A stretch of 25,943 nt of DNA. Origin: Clostridiales bacterium. GTDB taxonomy: Bacteria; Bacillota; Clostridia; Oscillospirales; Butyricicoccaceae. Where the stretch lies: positions 1 to 25,943 of the forward strand of contig JAHZFK010000034.1 of assembly GCA_019421385.1 (NCBI GenBank), in the 5' to 3' direction. This document shows, piece after piece, positions 8,260-15,737 of the stretch. The notes beneath the pieces are model-generated. The model ran no database searches, was not told the origin of the DNA, and worked only from the letters and a program-made list of their open reading frames with translations. Both the position numbers and the translations under genes were made by a program. Each line of letters starts with the position of its first letter. The first letter of the stretch is position 1.

Positions 8260-8268
8260 TGGTATAAT
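8260..8268 (+). promoter_or_regulatory. Extended -10 promoter of the flavoprotein operon
   Basis: TGGTATAAT (8260-8268) is an extended -10 with a perfect TATAAT. The -35 region about 17 bases upstream is poor. The first gene starts 42 bases further on. Confidence 0.55.
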
Positions 8269-8310
8269 AAAACACACTAAAAAAGTATGAATGAAATACA
8301 GGAGACAAGC

Positions 8311-8823
8311 ATGAATCTGATTTTGAGCGACAGACCGCTCCGCTTGCCGGAAACCGACCGTGGCAGCACGGAGTACATTGACCTTTCGCAATTGCATATT
8401 GCCAACTGTGTCGGCTGTTTCGGATGCTGGACCAAAACGCCCGGAAAATGTGTGATTCGAGACGATGCCGTGCAGGTTTATCCCCGCATCGCGCAAAGCG
8501 ACCGCGTGCTGTACGTCAGTAGGGTCAAATACGGAGGCTACGACACGATAATGAAAACCATGCTGGAGCGAGCGATTCCGGTGCAGCAGGCATTCATTCG
8601 CTTGTGGCAGGGAGAGACGCATCATGTGCAGCGAGCCGTCAAGCCCAAGCAGGCCGTCATCATCGGCTATGGCGACCTGTCGGAGGAGGAAAAGAATATT
8701 TTTCGGCAACTCATTGCGCGTAATGCAAACAATATGAGCTTTGCAAGCTGGCGCGTGGTGTTTGTGCCGGAACAGGAAGTCGAGCAAGCGGTACAGAGCG
8801 AGGTGCAGTCATGGGAAAAATAA
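8311..8823 (+). CDS. Iron-sulfur flavoprotein-like protein, flavodoxin/FMN reductase family
   Basis: This 170-residue protein resembles the NADPH-dependent FMN reductase family, in particular iron-sulfur flavoproteins (Isf). Cys33, Cys36, Cys39 and Cys47 form CX2CX2CX7C, matching the compact Isf motif that binds a [4Fe-4S] cluster. The usual N-terminal phosphate-binding loop (SPR...N/S) is missing: the protein begins only about 30 residues before the first cysteine. I start it at 8311, where AGGAG lies six bases upstream, instead of an in-frame ATG at 8287 without such a site. It overlaps the next gene by 13 bases, so translation is probably coupled. The electron donor and acceptor are unknown. 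Confidence 0.75.
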   Translation: MNLILSDRPLRLPETDRGSTEYIDLSQLHIANCVGCFGCWTKTPGKCVIRDDAVQVYPRIAQSDRVLYVSRVKYGGYDTIMKTMLERAIPVQQAFIRLWQGETHHVQRAVKPKQAVIIGYGDLSEEEKNIFRQLIARNANNMSFASWRVVFVPEQEVEQAVQSEVQSWEK

Positions 8824-9416
8824 TGCTGATTAACGCAAGCCCGCGCGCACCAAAATCTCACTCCAAACAGTATGCCGAGCTGTTTGCCAAGGTTTGTCCG
8901 GCTGAGACAGCGTATTTCGCCGTCACCAGAAACAATCACAGAGAGCTGTGCCAGGTCATGGAGGACTTTTCAGATGTGCTGCTGGTGTTTCCGCTCTATG
9001 CGGACAGCCTGCCGGTGACGCTGATGCATTTTCTAAAGACGCTGGAGCAACATCCGCCGCGGTGGAAACCGCGTGTTTCGGTTCTCATCAACTGCGGTTT
9101 TATGGAGCCGGAGCAGAATGATATAGCGGTGCAGATGGTGCGGCTGTTCTGCAAGCAAAATGGCTATCCGTTCGGTTCGGTTTTGAAAATCGGCAGCGGC
9201 GAGGCGATTTTGGCAACGCCATTTCGGATTCTGGCCCGCGCCAAAATGAAAAAGCTGGCTGCCGCCATGGTGTCCGGTAAGACGGGGACATGGCAGGTCA
9301 CCATGCCGATTACAAAAGGCATGTTTCTCCGCGCGTCCACTGTTTTTTGGACGAATTATGGAAAGCGGAACGGGATTACAAAAGAGCAGATGGAAACCAT
9401 GCAGATCGAAGAATAG
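8811..9416 (+). CDS. NAD(P)H-dependent FMN reductase-like flavoprotein
   Basis: This 201-residue protein starts with a flavodoxin-type first strand and phosphate-binding loop (INASPRAPKSHSKQYAE, about 7-23), as in NAD(P)H:FMN reductases, and later has VFPLYADSLPVTLMHFLK, the second flavin-contacting loop. It lacks the CX2CX2C motif of the gene before it. The ATG at 8811 lies inside the end of that gene (13-base overlap). Together they could form a hetero-oligomeric flavin/iron-sulfur redox protein; that is inference from gene order and complementary motifs. The reaction is unknown. Confidence 0.75.
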   Translation: MGKIMLINASPRAPKSHSKQYAELFAKVCPAETAYFAVTRNNHRELCQVMEDFSDVLLVFPLYADSLPVTLMHFLKTLEQHPPRWKPRVSVLINCGFMEPEQNDIAVQMVRLFCKQNGYPFGSVLKIGSGEAILATPFRILARAKMKKLAAAMVSGKTGTWQVTMPITKGMFLRASTVFWTNYGKRNGITKEQMETMQIEE

Positions 9417-9437
9417 GAGGAAAGGGAGGACCGTCCG

Positions 9438-10178
9438 ATGAAATTGCGGTATTGGCTGGCAGCGGCGCTGTTGTTGACTGTGCTTTCGGGATGCACAGAC
9501 TCGCCGGCAGAGCAGCAGAGCAGTCCGCCGGAAGAGACGGTTGATGCGGCCGTGACGGAGGATGCGGTGCCCGCGGAAACGCCTGCCGCAGCCGAGCAGG
9601 AAGCGCAAGATGCCATTCCCGACCCGCCGGAGGATGCGCAGGACTTTGTCCGCGTGCAGGACTATATTCCGGATATCGTGGTCGATCTGCGATATGCGAC
9701 TACGAATAACTTCACCGGTACGGTCATTTATGCCTATGACGATGCATGGCTGCGCTATGCCACGGTCTGCAAGCTGTTGGACGCACAGGAGCAGCTCAAG
9801 GCGCAGGGGTATCGGCTGTGTATCTGGGATGCGTTTCGTTCGGCCCGCTCGCAGCAGACGCTGTGGGAGACGTATCCGGATGGAAACTATGTTGCCAATC
9901 CGGCCAATGGCTACTCAGGGCATACCCGCGGCGACACGATTGATGTCACGCTGGTGACGTTCGAGGGGGAGACGGTGGAGATGCCTTCCGGTTTTGATGA
10001 TTTCACCGCACTGGCCGATCGGGATTATCAGGATGTGTCAGTAGTCGCAGCCGAACACGCGCAGCTGCTGGAATCGGTGATGGAGTCTTGCGGCTTCACC
10101 GGATACGACAAAGAGTGGTGGCATTACAGCGATAATGACCGCGCGCAACCTGCGCCGGATTTTGAACCGGAGGACTGA
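9438..10178 (+). CDS. VanX/DdpX-like M15 peptidase lipoprotein
   Basis: This 246-residue lipoprotein has a signal peptide ending in the lipobox LSGC (16-19), a Pro/Glu/Ala-rich linker (about 20-68) and an M15 zinc peptidase domain. All residues expected for a D-Ala-D-Ala dipeptidase (VanX/DdpX type) are present: Arg134 (AFRSAR), His162 and Asp169 (SGHTRGDTID), Glu226 and His229 (EWWH). The family cleaves D-Ala-D-Ala or acts on peptidoglycan peptides. Because this one is exported and lipid-anchored, wall peptide trimming or recycling seems likelier than cytosolic vancomycin-type resistance; no vanA/H/R/S-like genes are nearby. The start is preceded by GGAGG-rich sequence. It follows the flavoprotein genes by 21 bases. 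Confidence 0.88.
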   Translation: MKLRYWLAAALLLTVLSGCTDSPAEQQSSPPEETVDAAVTEDAVPAETPAAAEQEAQDAIPDPPEDAQDFVRVQDYIPDIVVDLRYATTNNFTGTVIYAYDDAWLRYATVCKLLDAQEQLKAQGYRLCIWDAFRSARSQQTLWETYPDGNYVANPANGYSGHTRGDTIDVTLVTFEGETVEMPSGFDDFTALADRDYQDVSVVAAEHAQLLESVMESCGFTGYDKEWWHYSDNDRAQPAPDFEPED

Positions 10179-10222
10179 ACCGGCCCAAGGTCAAAAAGAG
10201 AAACAACAGCGATATGTTCAAA

Positions 10223-10260
10223 AAAACCAGCAGCACGCTTTCCGGCGTGCTGCTGGTTTT
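10223..10260. terminator. Bidirectional terminator between the M15 gene and xfp
   Basis: AAAACCAGCAGCACGC (10223-10238) is a perfect 16-base inverse of GCGTGCTGCTGGTTTT (10245-10260) around a six-base loop, with A- and T-runs on the two sides. It serves both converging transcripts. Confidence 0.93.
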
Positions 10261-10352
10261 CATAAATCTATGATTGTCTGTTGTACGGTACCCACAGGAA
10301 TGCTGCGGCGCATCCTTTTCATGGTTTCCGCGCGAATCGTTCAGGGAAGCAA

Positions 10353-12737
10353 TCAGTTATCCCATTTCCAGTCACGGATCTCAGGCATATCAATGCCGTA
10401 TTCTGTGATATACTGCTTGTGCTCAACCAGCTTGTCGCTCATCTTCTGATACAGATAAGCGCCGCGATTGCCAAGCTGCGGCAGACGCAGCATAGCATCC
10501 TGTACCAGATGGAAGCGGTCAATGTCATTCTGCACACGCATATCAAACGGCGTGGTGATCGTGCCTTCTTCCTTATAGCCGCGCACATGCAGGTGACGGT
10601 TGTGACGGCGATAGGTCAGTTCATGCACCAAAGTCGGATAACCATGGAAAGCAAAAATGATCGGCTTATCCTTGGTAAACAGCATATCGTATTCCGCATC
10701 GGTCAGGCCATGCGGGTGCTCGGTGGCAGGCTGCAGCTTCATCAGGTCCACCACGTTGATCACGCGAATCTTGACCTCGGGCATTTCCTTGCGCAGGATG
10801 GATACCGCTGCCAGAGTTTCCATCGTCGGGGTTTCGCCGCAGCAAGCCATGACAATATCCGGCTCGCTTCCCTGATCGTTCGAAGCCCAATCCCAGATGC
10901 CGATGCCCTGCGTGCAATGTTTCACAGCCTGTTCCATCGTCAGCCATTGCGGACGCGGATGCTTGCTGGCAACAATGACATTGACATAGTTGCGGCTCTT
11001 GATGCAGTGATCGAAGCAGCTGAGCAGGCAGTTCGCATCCGGCGGCAGATACAGACGCACCACGTCCGCCTTCTTGTTTGCAATATGATCCAGGAAGCCC
11101 GGGTCCTGATGGGTGAAACCATTGTGGTCCTGCTGCCATACATTGGACGCCAGAATCAGATTAAGCGAAGCAATCTTCTGTCTCCAGGGAAGCTGATTGC
11201 ATACCTTGAGCCACTTGGCGTGCTGCGCCGCCATCGAGTCGATGATGCGGATAAATGCCTCGTAGCTGGCAAAGAAGCCATGACGGCCCGTCAGCAGATA
11301 GCCTTCCAGCCAGCCCTCGCACATGTGCTCGGAAAGCATGCCATCCATTACGCGGCCATCGGTTGCCAGAAATTCATCCGTATCCAACTTCTCTGCGTTC
11401 CAATCGCGGTTCGTGACCTCAAAAATATGAGACAGGCGGTTGGACATGGTTTCATCCGGTCCGAATGCACGGAAATTGCGGCTGCTCTCGTTGAGCTTGA
11501 ATACATCCCGCACATAGGCGCCCAGTTCGATCATATCCTGTCCTTCGACAGCGCCCGGCGCCGGAACATCAAATGCATAATCCCGGAAATCCGGCAGTCG
11601 CAGATCGCGCAGCAGCAGACCGCCATTGGCATGCGGATTGGCACCGATGCGATGGTTGCCCTTCGGCGCCAACTCGCGCAGCTCCGGAATCAAGCGGCCG
11701 TTTTCGTCAAACAGCTCTTCCGGGTGGTAGCTGTGCAGCCAGTCATTCAGAATTTGCAGGTGCTCGGGCTTATCCATCATGATCGGCACCTGATGCGCAC
11801 GGAAGCTGCCTTCGATCTGCTGGCCGTCCACCACCTTGGGACCGGTCCAGCCCTTGGGCGTGCGCAGAACGATCATCGGCCACACGGGACGTGTCGCGTC
11901 GCCGGTCTCACGGGCATGCTTCTGGATCGCAAGGATTTCCTCCACGACCTGATCGAGAGTTTCGGCCATCTTTTTGTGCATCGTCATCGGGTCGTCGCCC
12001 TCGACAAAATAGGGCTTCCAGCCACATCCCTCGAAATACTTCTGCAACTCTTCATGCGAGATGCGGGAGAAGATGGTCGGATTGGAAATTTTGTATCCGT
12101 TCAGATGCAGGATCGGCAAAACTGCGCCGTCCGTAATCGGATTGAGGAACTTGTTGGACTGCCACGAGGTTGCCAGCGGTCCGGTCTCTGCCTCGCCGTC
12201 GCCAACCGTAACCGCCGCAATCAGATCCGGATTATCAAACACTGCGCCGAATGCGTGCGCAATGGAGTAACCCAACTCGCCGCCTTCGTTGATCGAACCC
12301 GGCGTTTCCGGCGCCACGTGGCTGGCAATACCGCCCGGGAAAGAGAACTGCTTGAACAGGCGCTTCATTCCCTCGGTATCCTCGCTCACATTGGGATAAA
12401 CCTCACTGTATGTGCCTTCCAGATAAGTATTGGCAACGAAGAAGTTGCCGCCGTGTCCCGGTCCGGACAACAGAATCAAATCCAGATCGTAGCGCTTGAT
12501 GGCACGATTGAGGTGCACATATACAAAGTTCTGCCCCGGTACGGTGCCCCAATGTCCAACGATCTTCTTTTTGATCTGATCCATCGTCAAAGGTTCCCGC
12601 AGCAGCGGGTTATCCAGCAGATAAAGCTGTCCTGCTGCCAGATAATTGGCTGCACGCCAGTATGCGTCCATCTTGTGCAGCAACTTGTCGGTCAATGCAC
12701 CTTTTTCTTCGCATACAGCGTTGGTGTTGCCTTCCAT
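10353..12737 (-). CDS. xfp: Xylulose-5-phosphate/fructose-6-phosphate phosphoketolase
   Basis: This 794-residue protein is a full-length phosphoketolase. This thiamine-diphosphate enzyme splits xylulose 5-phosphate and/or fructose 6-phosphate with phosphate to acetyl phosphate plus glyceraldehyde 3-phosphate or erythrose 4-phosphate. Visible signatures are GHWGTVPGQNF (61-71), SGPGHGG (91-97), EGGELGYSIAHAFGA (151-165) and the cofactor motif starting GDGEAETGP (179-187). The start is preceded by AAAGGGGAA at seven bases. Upstream are an extended -10 and a Rex-type palindrome, so redox control is plausible. No clear terminator separates it from atpC upstream, so some read-through from the ATP synthase operon is possible. 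Substrate preference cannot be read from sequence. Confidence 0.96.
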   Translation of the reverse strand: MEGNTNAVCEEKGALTDKLLHKMDAYWRAANYLAAGQLYLLDNPLLREPLTMDQIKKKIVGHWGTVPGQNFVYVHLNRAIKRYDLDLILLSGPGHGGNFFVANTYLEGTYSEVYPNVSEDTEGMKRLFKQFSFPGGIASHVAPETPGSINEGGELGYSIAHAFGAVFDNPDLIAAVTVGDGEAETGPLATSWQSNKFLNPITDGAVLPILHLNGYKISNPTIFSRISHEELQKYFEGCGWKPYFVEGDDPMTMHKKMAETLDQVVEEILAIQKHARETGDATRPVWPMIVLRTPKGWTGPKVVDGQQIEGSFRAHQVPIMMDKPEHLQILNDWLHSYHPEELFDENGRLIPELRELAPKGNHRIGANPHANGGLLLRDLRLPDFRDYAFDVPAPGAVEGQDMIELGAYVRDVFKLNESSRNFRAFGPDETMSNRLSHIFEVTNRDWNAEKLDTDEFLATDGRVMDGMLSEHMCEGWLEGYLLTGRHGFFASYEAFIRIIDSMAAQHAKWLKVCNQLPWRQKIASLNLILASNVWQQDHNGFTHQDPGFLDHIANKKADVVRLYLPPDANCLLSCFDHCIKSRNYVNVIVASKHPRPQWLTMEQAVKHCTQGIGIWDWASNDQGSEPDIVMACCGETPTMETLAAVSILRKEMPEVKIRVINVVDLMKLQPATEHPHGLTDAEYDMLFTKDKPIIFAFHGYPTLVHELTYRRHNRHLHVRGYKEEGTITTPFDMRVQNDIDRFHLVQDAMLRLPQLGNRGAYLYQKMSDKLVEHKQYITEYGIDMPEIRDWKWDN

Positions 12738-12787
12738 TTATGAATTCCCCTTTCTTACCTGCAATGCTTTTTTGCTTTCGATATTAT

Positions 12788-12793
12788 TGTATA
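12788..12793 (-). promoter_or_regulatory. Probable -10 box of xfp
   Basis: On the minus strand TGGTATACA forms an extended -10 (hexamer TATACA, 12788-12793), giving a leader of about 45 bases. There is no good -35 at the right distance, which would fit a promoter relying on the extended -10 or on an activator. Confidence 0.45.
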
Positions 12794-12822
12794 CCACGGT
12801 TGCGCAGCAGGCCAGATTTTTA

Positions 12823-12840
12823 TAATTAAAAAATTAACAA
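12823..12840. promoter_or_regulatory. Degenerate Rex-like site upstream of xfp
   Basis: TAATTAA-AAAA-TTAACAA keeps one perfect clostridial Rex half-site (TTAACAA) and 5 of 7 bases of the other. Its centre lies 51 bases from the perfect palindrome at 12874-12891, about five helical turns. The stretch is AT-rich, so chance matches are likely. Confidence 0.3.
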
Positions 12841-12873
12841 TCTTTTTCGACGCAAAATTCTCATTTTTATTTA

Positions 12874-12891
12874 TTGTGAATAATTTCACAA
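12874..12891. promoter_or_regulatory. Perfect Rex-type operator palindrome
   Basis: TTGTGAATAATTTCACAA fits TTGTGAA-N4-TTCACAA at every fixed position, the operator recognised by the NADH/NAD+-sensing repressor Rex in Bacillus and related forms. It also satisfies the Crp/Fnr-type pattern TGTGA-N6-TCACA. It lies about 100 bases upstream of the predicted xfp start point and 78 bases behind the atpC stop. It could also fold as a nine-base-pair RNA hairpin, but no T-run follows, so it is a poor terminator. The other sequence in 12738-12968 is AT-rich without visible genes. Confidence 0.65.
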
Positions 12892-12968
12892 TACCTGCTG
12901 GGAACGTGATTTTCCTGTGCAGATTTCGGCTGCTTCTCTGCAAACAACATGCTGTTACCGTAGCCTGT

Positions 12969-13370
12969 TTATTTAGGCCGTGCGCGCAAACGCGCCATTG
13001 CACGAGCAAGCGCGGCCTTGGAGAGATAGTATTCGCGTACGCTTTGCTGCTGGCGCAGCCGTTCCTCGGCGCGCTCTTTCGCGCGTTCAGCTCGTGCACG
13101 GTCGATCTCTTCGGGACGCTCGGCGCTTGACACTAAAAGAATCGTGTAATCCGGCATGATTTCGGCAAGCCCGTCGCTGACTACGACTTCCTGCCAAACA
13201 CCGTTCACTCGAAAGCGGGCAATACCCGGCTCGATTGCAGTCACGACCGGTTCATGACCGGGCTGCACACCATATGAGCCGTCAATCGCAGGGATCACCA
13301 GCCCCTCGGCAGGACCGACATAAAACTGCTTTTCCGGCGTGATAATTTCCAAATAAAACAGGTTATCCAT
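12969..13370 (-). CDS. atpC: F-type ATP synthase epsilon subunit
   Basis: This 133-residue epsilon subunit of the F1 stalk has the N-terminal beta-sandwich (begins LEIITPEKQFYVGPAEGLVIPA, typical of the family, with GSYGVQPGHEP) and a C-terminal helical hairpin rich in Arg/Ala/Glu (about 84-133). The helical part can extend and inhibit ATP hydrolysis in family members. Its ATG overlaps the stop of atpD (TAATG), so translation is coupled. It is the last gene of atpBEFHAGDC. Confidence 0.96.
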   Translation of the reverse strand: MDNLFYLEIITPEKQFYVGPAEGLVIPAIDGSYGVQPGHEPVVTAIEPGIARFRVNGVWQEVVVSDGLAEIMPDYTILLVSSAERPEEIDRARAERAKERAEERLRQQQSVREYYLSKAALARAMARLRARPK

Positions 13371-14767
13371 TAAACCGCCCCTTGCGTGCGCGCTTTTTCG
13401 CGGACCTCATCCACTGTGCCAACCATGGCAAAGGCAGACTCAGGATACTCGTCTAGCTCGCCGCCCAGCAATGCTTCAAAGCCGCTCAACGTCTCCTCCA
13501 GCTTTACATAGCGTCCTTCCAGACCGGTAAAGGGCTCGGCGACGAAGAATGGCTGCGAGAAATACTGCTGCATACGGCGTGCGCGGTCTACCGTCTTACG
13601 GTCATCCGCGCTGAGCTCTTCCATACCCAGAATGGCAATGATATCCTGCAACTCACGATAGCGCTGCAAAAGCTCCTGTGCGCCGCGTGCGACCGTGTAA
13701 TGCCGGTTGCCGAGTACATCCGGCTCCAGAATACGGGAAGTGGATTCCAGCGGATCGACTGCGGGATAAATACCCTGTTCTGCAATCTTACGCGACAGCA
13801 CGGTTGTTGCATCCAGATGAGAGAAGGTAGTGGCCGGCGCGGGGTCAGTCAGGTCGTCCGCAGGGACATAGACCGCCTGCACCGAGGTGATCGCGCCGTC
13901 GCGGGTCGAGGTAATACGTTCTTGCAGTGCGCCGACCTCGTCTGCCAGCGTCGGCTGATAACCAACCGCGCTCGGCATACGGCCCATCAAGGCCGAAACC
14001 TCGGAGCCCGCCTGCACATAGCGGAAAATGTTGTCGATAAACAGCAGTACATTCTGCTTCTGGCAGTCGCGGAAATATTCCGCCATGGTAAGGCCGGTCA
14101 ACGCAACGCGCATACGCGCGCCGGGAGACTCGTTCATCTGACCGAAAATCAGGGCGGTCTTGTTCAAAACGCCCGATTCGCCCATCTCACGCCACAAATC
14201 GTTGCCTTCGCGTGTACGCTCGCCCACACCGGTAAAAATCGAATAACCGCCGTGTTCGGTGGCAATGTTGTGGATCAGTTCCTGAATCAGGACGGTTTTG
14301 CCGACACCTGCGCCGCCGAACAGGCCGATCTTGCCGCCGCGCGCATACGGCGCCAGCAAATCAATTACCTTGATGCCGGTTTCCAGAATCTCTGTGGTGG
14401 GGCTTTGCTGCTCGAAAGACGGCGGATCACGATGGATCGACCAGCGCTCTGTGGTGTCCACATCGCCCTTCTCGTCGATCGGATTGCCTAATACATTGAA
14501 CATGCGTCCCAGTGTACCTTCACCGACCGGAACGCTGATCGGATGCCCGGTAGCATCCACCTTGTCTCCTCTGCCAAGTCCTTCGCTGGGAGAAAGCATG
14601 ATACAACGGACGGAATCGCCGCCAATGTGCTGCGCGACCTCCATCGTCCGTTTCTCGTCTCCCACCATAACGCAGAGCGCTTCATTTATTTCAGGCAGGT
14701 GGCCGCCGTTAAATTCCACATCAACGACCGGGCCGGCTACCCGCACTATGATGCCTGTTTGCTCCAT
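13370..14767 (-). CDS. atpD: F-type ATP synthase beta subunit
   Basis: This 465-residue catalytic F1 subunit carries the Walker A loop GGAGVGKT (151-158), the arginine/glutamate catalytic region GVGERTREGNDL, and the Walker B stretch ending VLLFIDNIFRY. I place the start at 14767, not at an in-frame ATG 33 bases upstream: GAGGA lies six bases before it and the protein then starts with MEQTGIIVRVAGPVVDVEF, as usual for beta. The stop overlaps the start of atpC by one base, and atpG ends 16 bases upstream. Confidence 0.97.
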   Translation of the reverse strand: MEQTGIIVRVAGPVVDVEFNGGHLPEINEALCVMVGDEKRTMEVAQHIGGDSVRCIMLSPSEGLGRGDKVDATGHPISVPVGEGTLGRMFNVLGNPIDEKGDVDTTERWSIHRDPPSFEQQSPTTEILETGIKVIDLLAPYARGGKIGLFGGAGVGKTVLIQELIHNIATEHGGYSIFTGVGERTREGNDLWREMGESGVLNKTALIFGQMNESPGARMRVALTGLTMAEYFRDCQKQNVLLFIDNIFRYVQAGSEVSALMGRMPSAVGYQPTLADEVGALQERITSTRDGAITSVQAVYVPADDLTDPAPATTFSHLDATTVLSRKIAEQGIYPAVDPLESTSRILEPDVLGNRHYTVARGAQELLQRYRELQDIIAILGMEELSADDRKTVDRARRMQQYFSQPFFVAEPFTGLEGRYVKLEETLSGFEALLGGELDEYPESAFAMVGTVDEVREKARTQGAV

Positions 14768-14783
14768 ATTGTTTCCTCGCTTT

Positions 14784-15737
14784 CTATGCGCGACTGCCAT
14801 CCGCCAGGAAGCGAATGACGCGCACCGGCTTTTGCTGCCGGTGCTGCGGCTGGTCGTTTTCTTTGGTTTGGGCGCCGCCTACGATTTCGGTAATTTCCTG
14901 CGTGATGGCTGCTTGACGCGCACGGTTATAGCGCAGGGATAGCGTCTTGAGCATATCACGCGCATTATCGGTTGAGGTATCCATCGCCGTCATACGGGCG
15001 TTCTGCTCCGAGCAGAAGGATTCTACCAGCGCACCGAACAGCGTCCCCTTGACATAGGCCGGAACAACTTGGCTGAGCACCCGGTCGGCCGAGGGAACAT
15101 AGGTAACCATCTGCTGGTAGGGGCCGGTCTCGCTCTGGCGCGGCTCCCATGGGAAGGCGTCGATATCCAGCGGCAGCAGCTTGCGCACCTTGGGCTCAAG
15201 CCGCACCGGTGAAACCATTTCGGTATAGACCACATAGACCTCGTCGAGTTCCCGCGTGCGGAATAACCGGATAAAGGTATCCCCAATGTCGCGTGCCCGC
15301 GAAACCGTCGGGTCCTGCGCGGTATACATAAATTCGCCGTCAATCGGGATGTTGCGCGCGGCAAAATAACTGCGCCCCGTCTGTCCGATCAGGAACAGAG
15401 TCGGGTGCGCAACCTTTGCCAAATGTTCCTCTGCCAGACGCAGGACATTATGGTTATAAGCGCCAGTCAGTCCCTTGTCGCCGGTAATCACGATAAAGCC
15501 GACTTTGTGTTCGGCCACATCTTCTCGCTTGTCAAAGTAGATGTGTTCGATTTCGGGCGAACGATGCAGAATATCTGAGATCGTGGAGGTGATCTTCAAA
15601 AAGTACGGCTCCACGTTATTCAGTTGCTGCCGCGCCTTGCGCAGCTTGGAGGACGAGATCAGATACATTGCATTCGTGATCTTCAGGGTCTGCTGTACAC
15701 TGTTGATATGCGTGCGGATCTCTTTTATTCCTGCCAT
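14784..15737 (-). CDS. atpG: F-type ATP synthase gamma subunit
   Basis: This is the central rotor shaft of F1. The 317 residues are somewhat longer than the usual 285-295, with the extra length in the C-terminal region. The N-terminal coiled helix (MAGIKEIRTHINSVQQTLKIT) and the C-terminal helix with MDTSTDNARDMLKTLSLRYN and ITQEITEIVGGA are conserved. A polar tail (ENDQPQHRQQKPVR) follows the conserved helix, which is unusual but short. Its start overlaps the end of atpA by 13 bases, so translation is coupled. Confidence 0.96.
   Translation of the reverse strand: MAGIKEIRTHINSVQQTLKITNAMYLISSSKLRKARQQLNNVEPYFLKITSTISDILHRSPEIEHIYFDKREDVAEHKVGFIVITGDKGLTGAYNHNVLRLAEEHLAKVAHPTLFLIGQTGRSYFAARNIPIDGEFMYTAQDPTVSRARDIGDTFIRLFRTRELDEVYVVYTEMVSPVRLEPKVRKLLPLDIDAFPWEPRQSETGPYQQMVTYVPSADRVLSQVVPAYVKGTLFGALVESFCSEQNARMTAMDTSTDNARDMLKTLSLRYNRARQAAITQEITEIVGGAQTKENDQPQHRQQKPVRVIRFLADGSRA

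Noticed and set aside
10281..12743. An 820-codon open frame on plus, antisense to xfp
   Set aside because: Same reason: phosphoketolase on minus is unmistakable, and the antisense product shows no motif or credible start.
12871..12894. Reading the xfp-upstream palindrome as the terminator of the ATP synthase operon
   Set aside because: The stem is AT-rich and no T-run follows on the minus strand, while the match to a Rex operator is exact.
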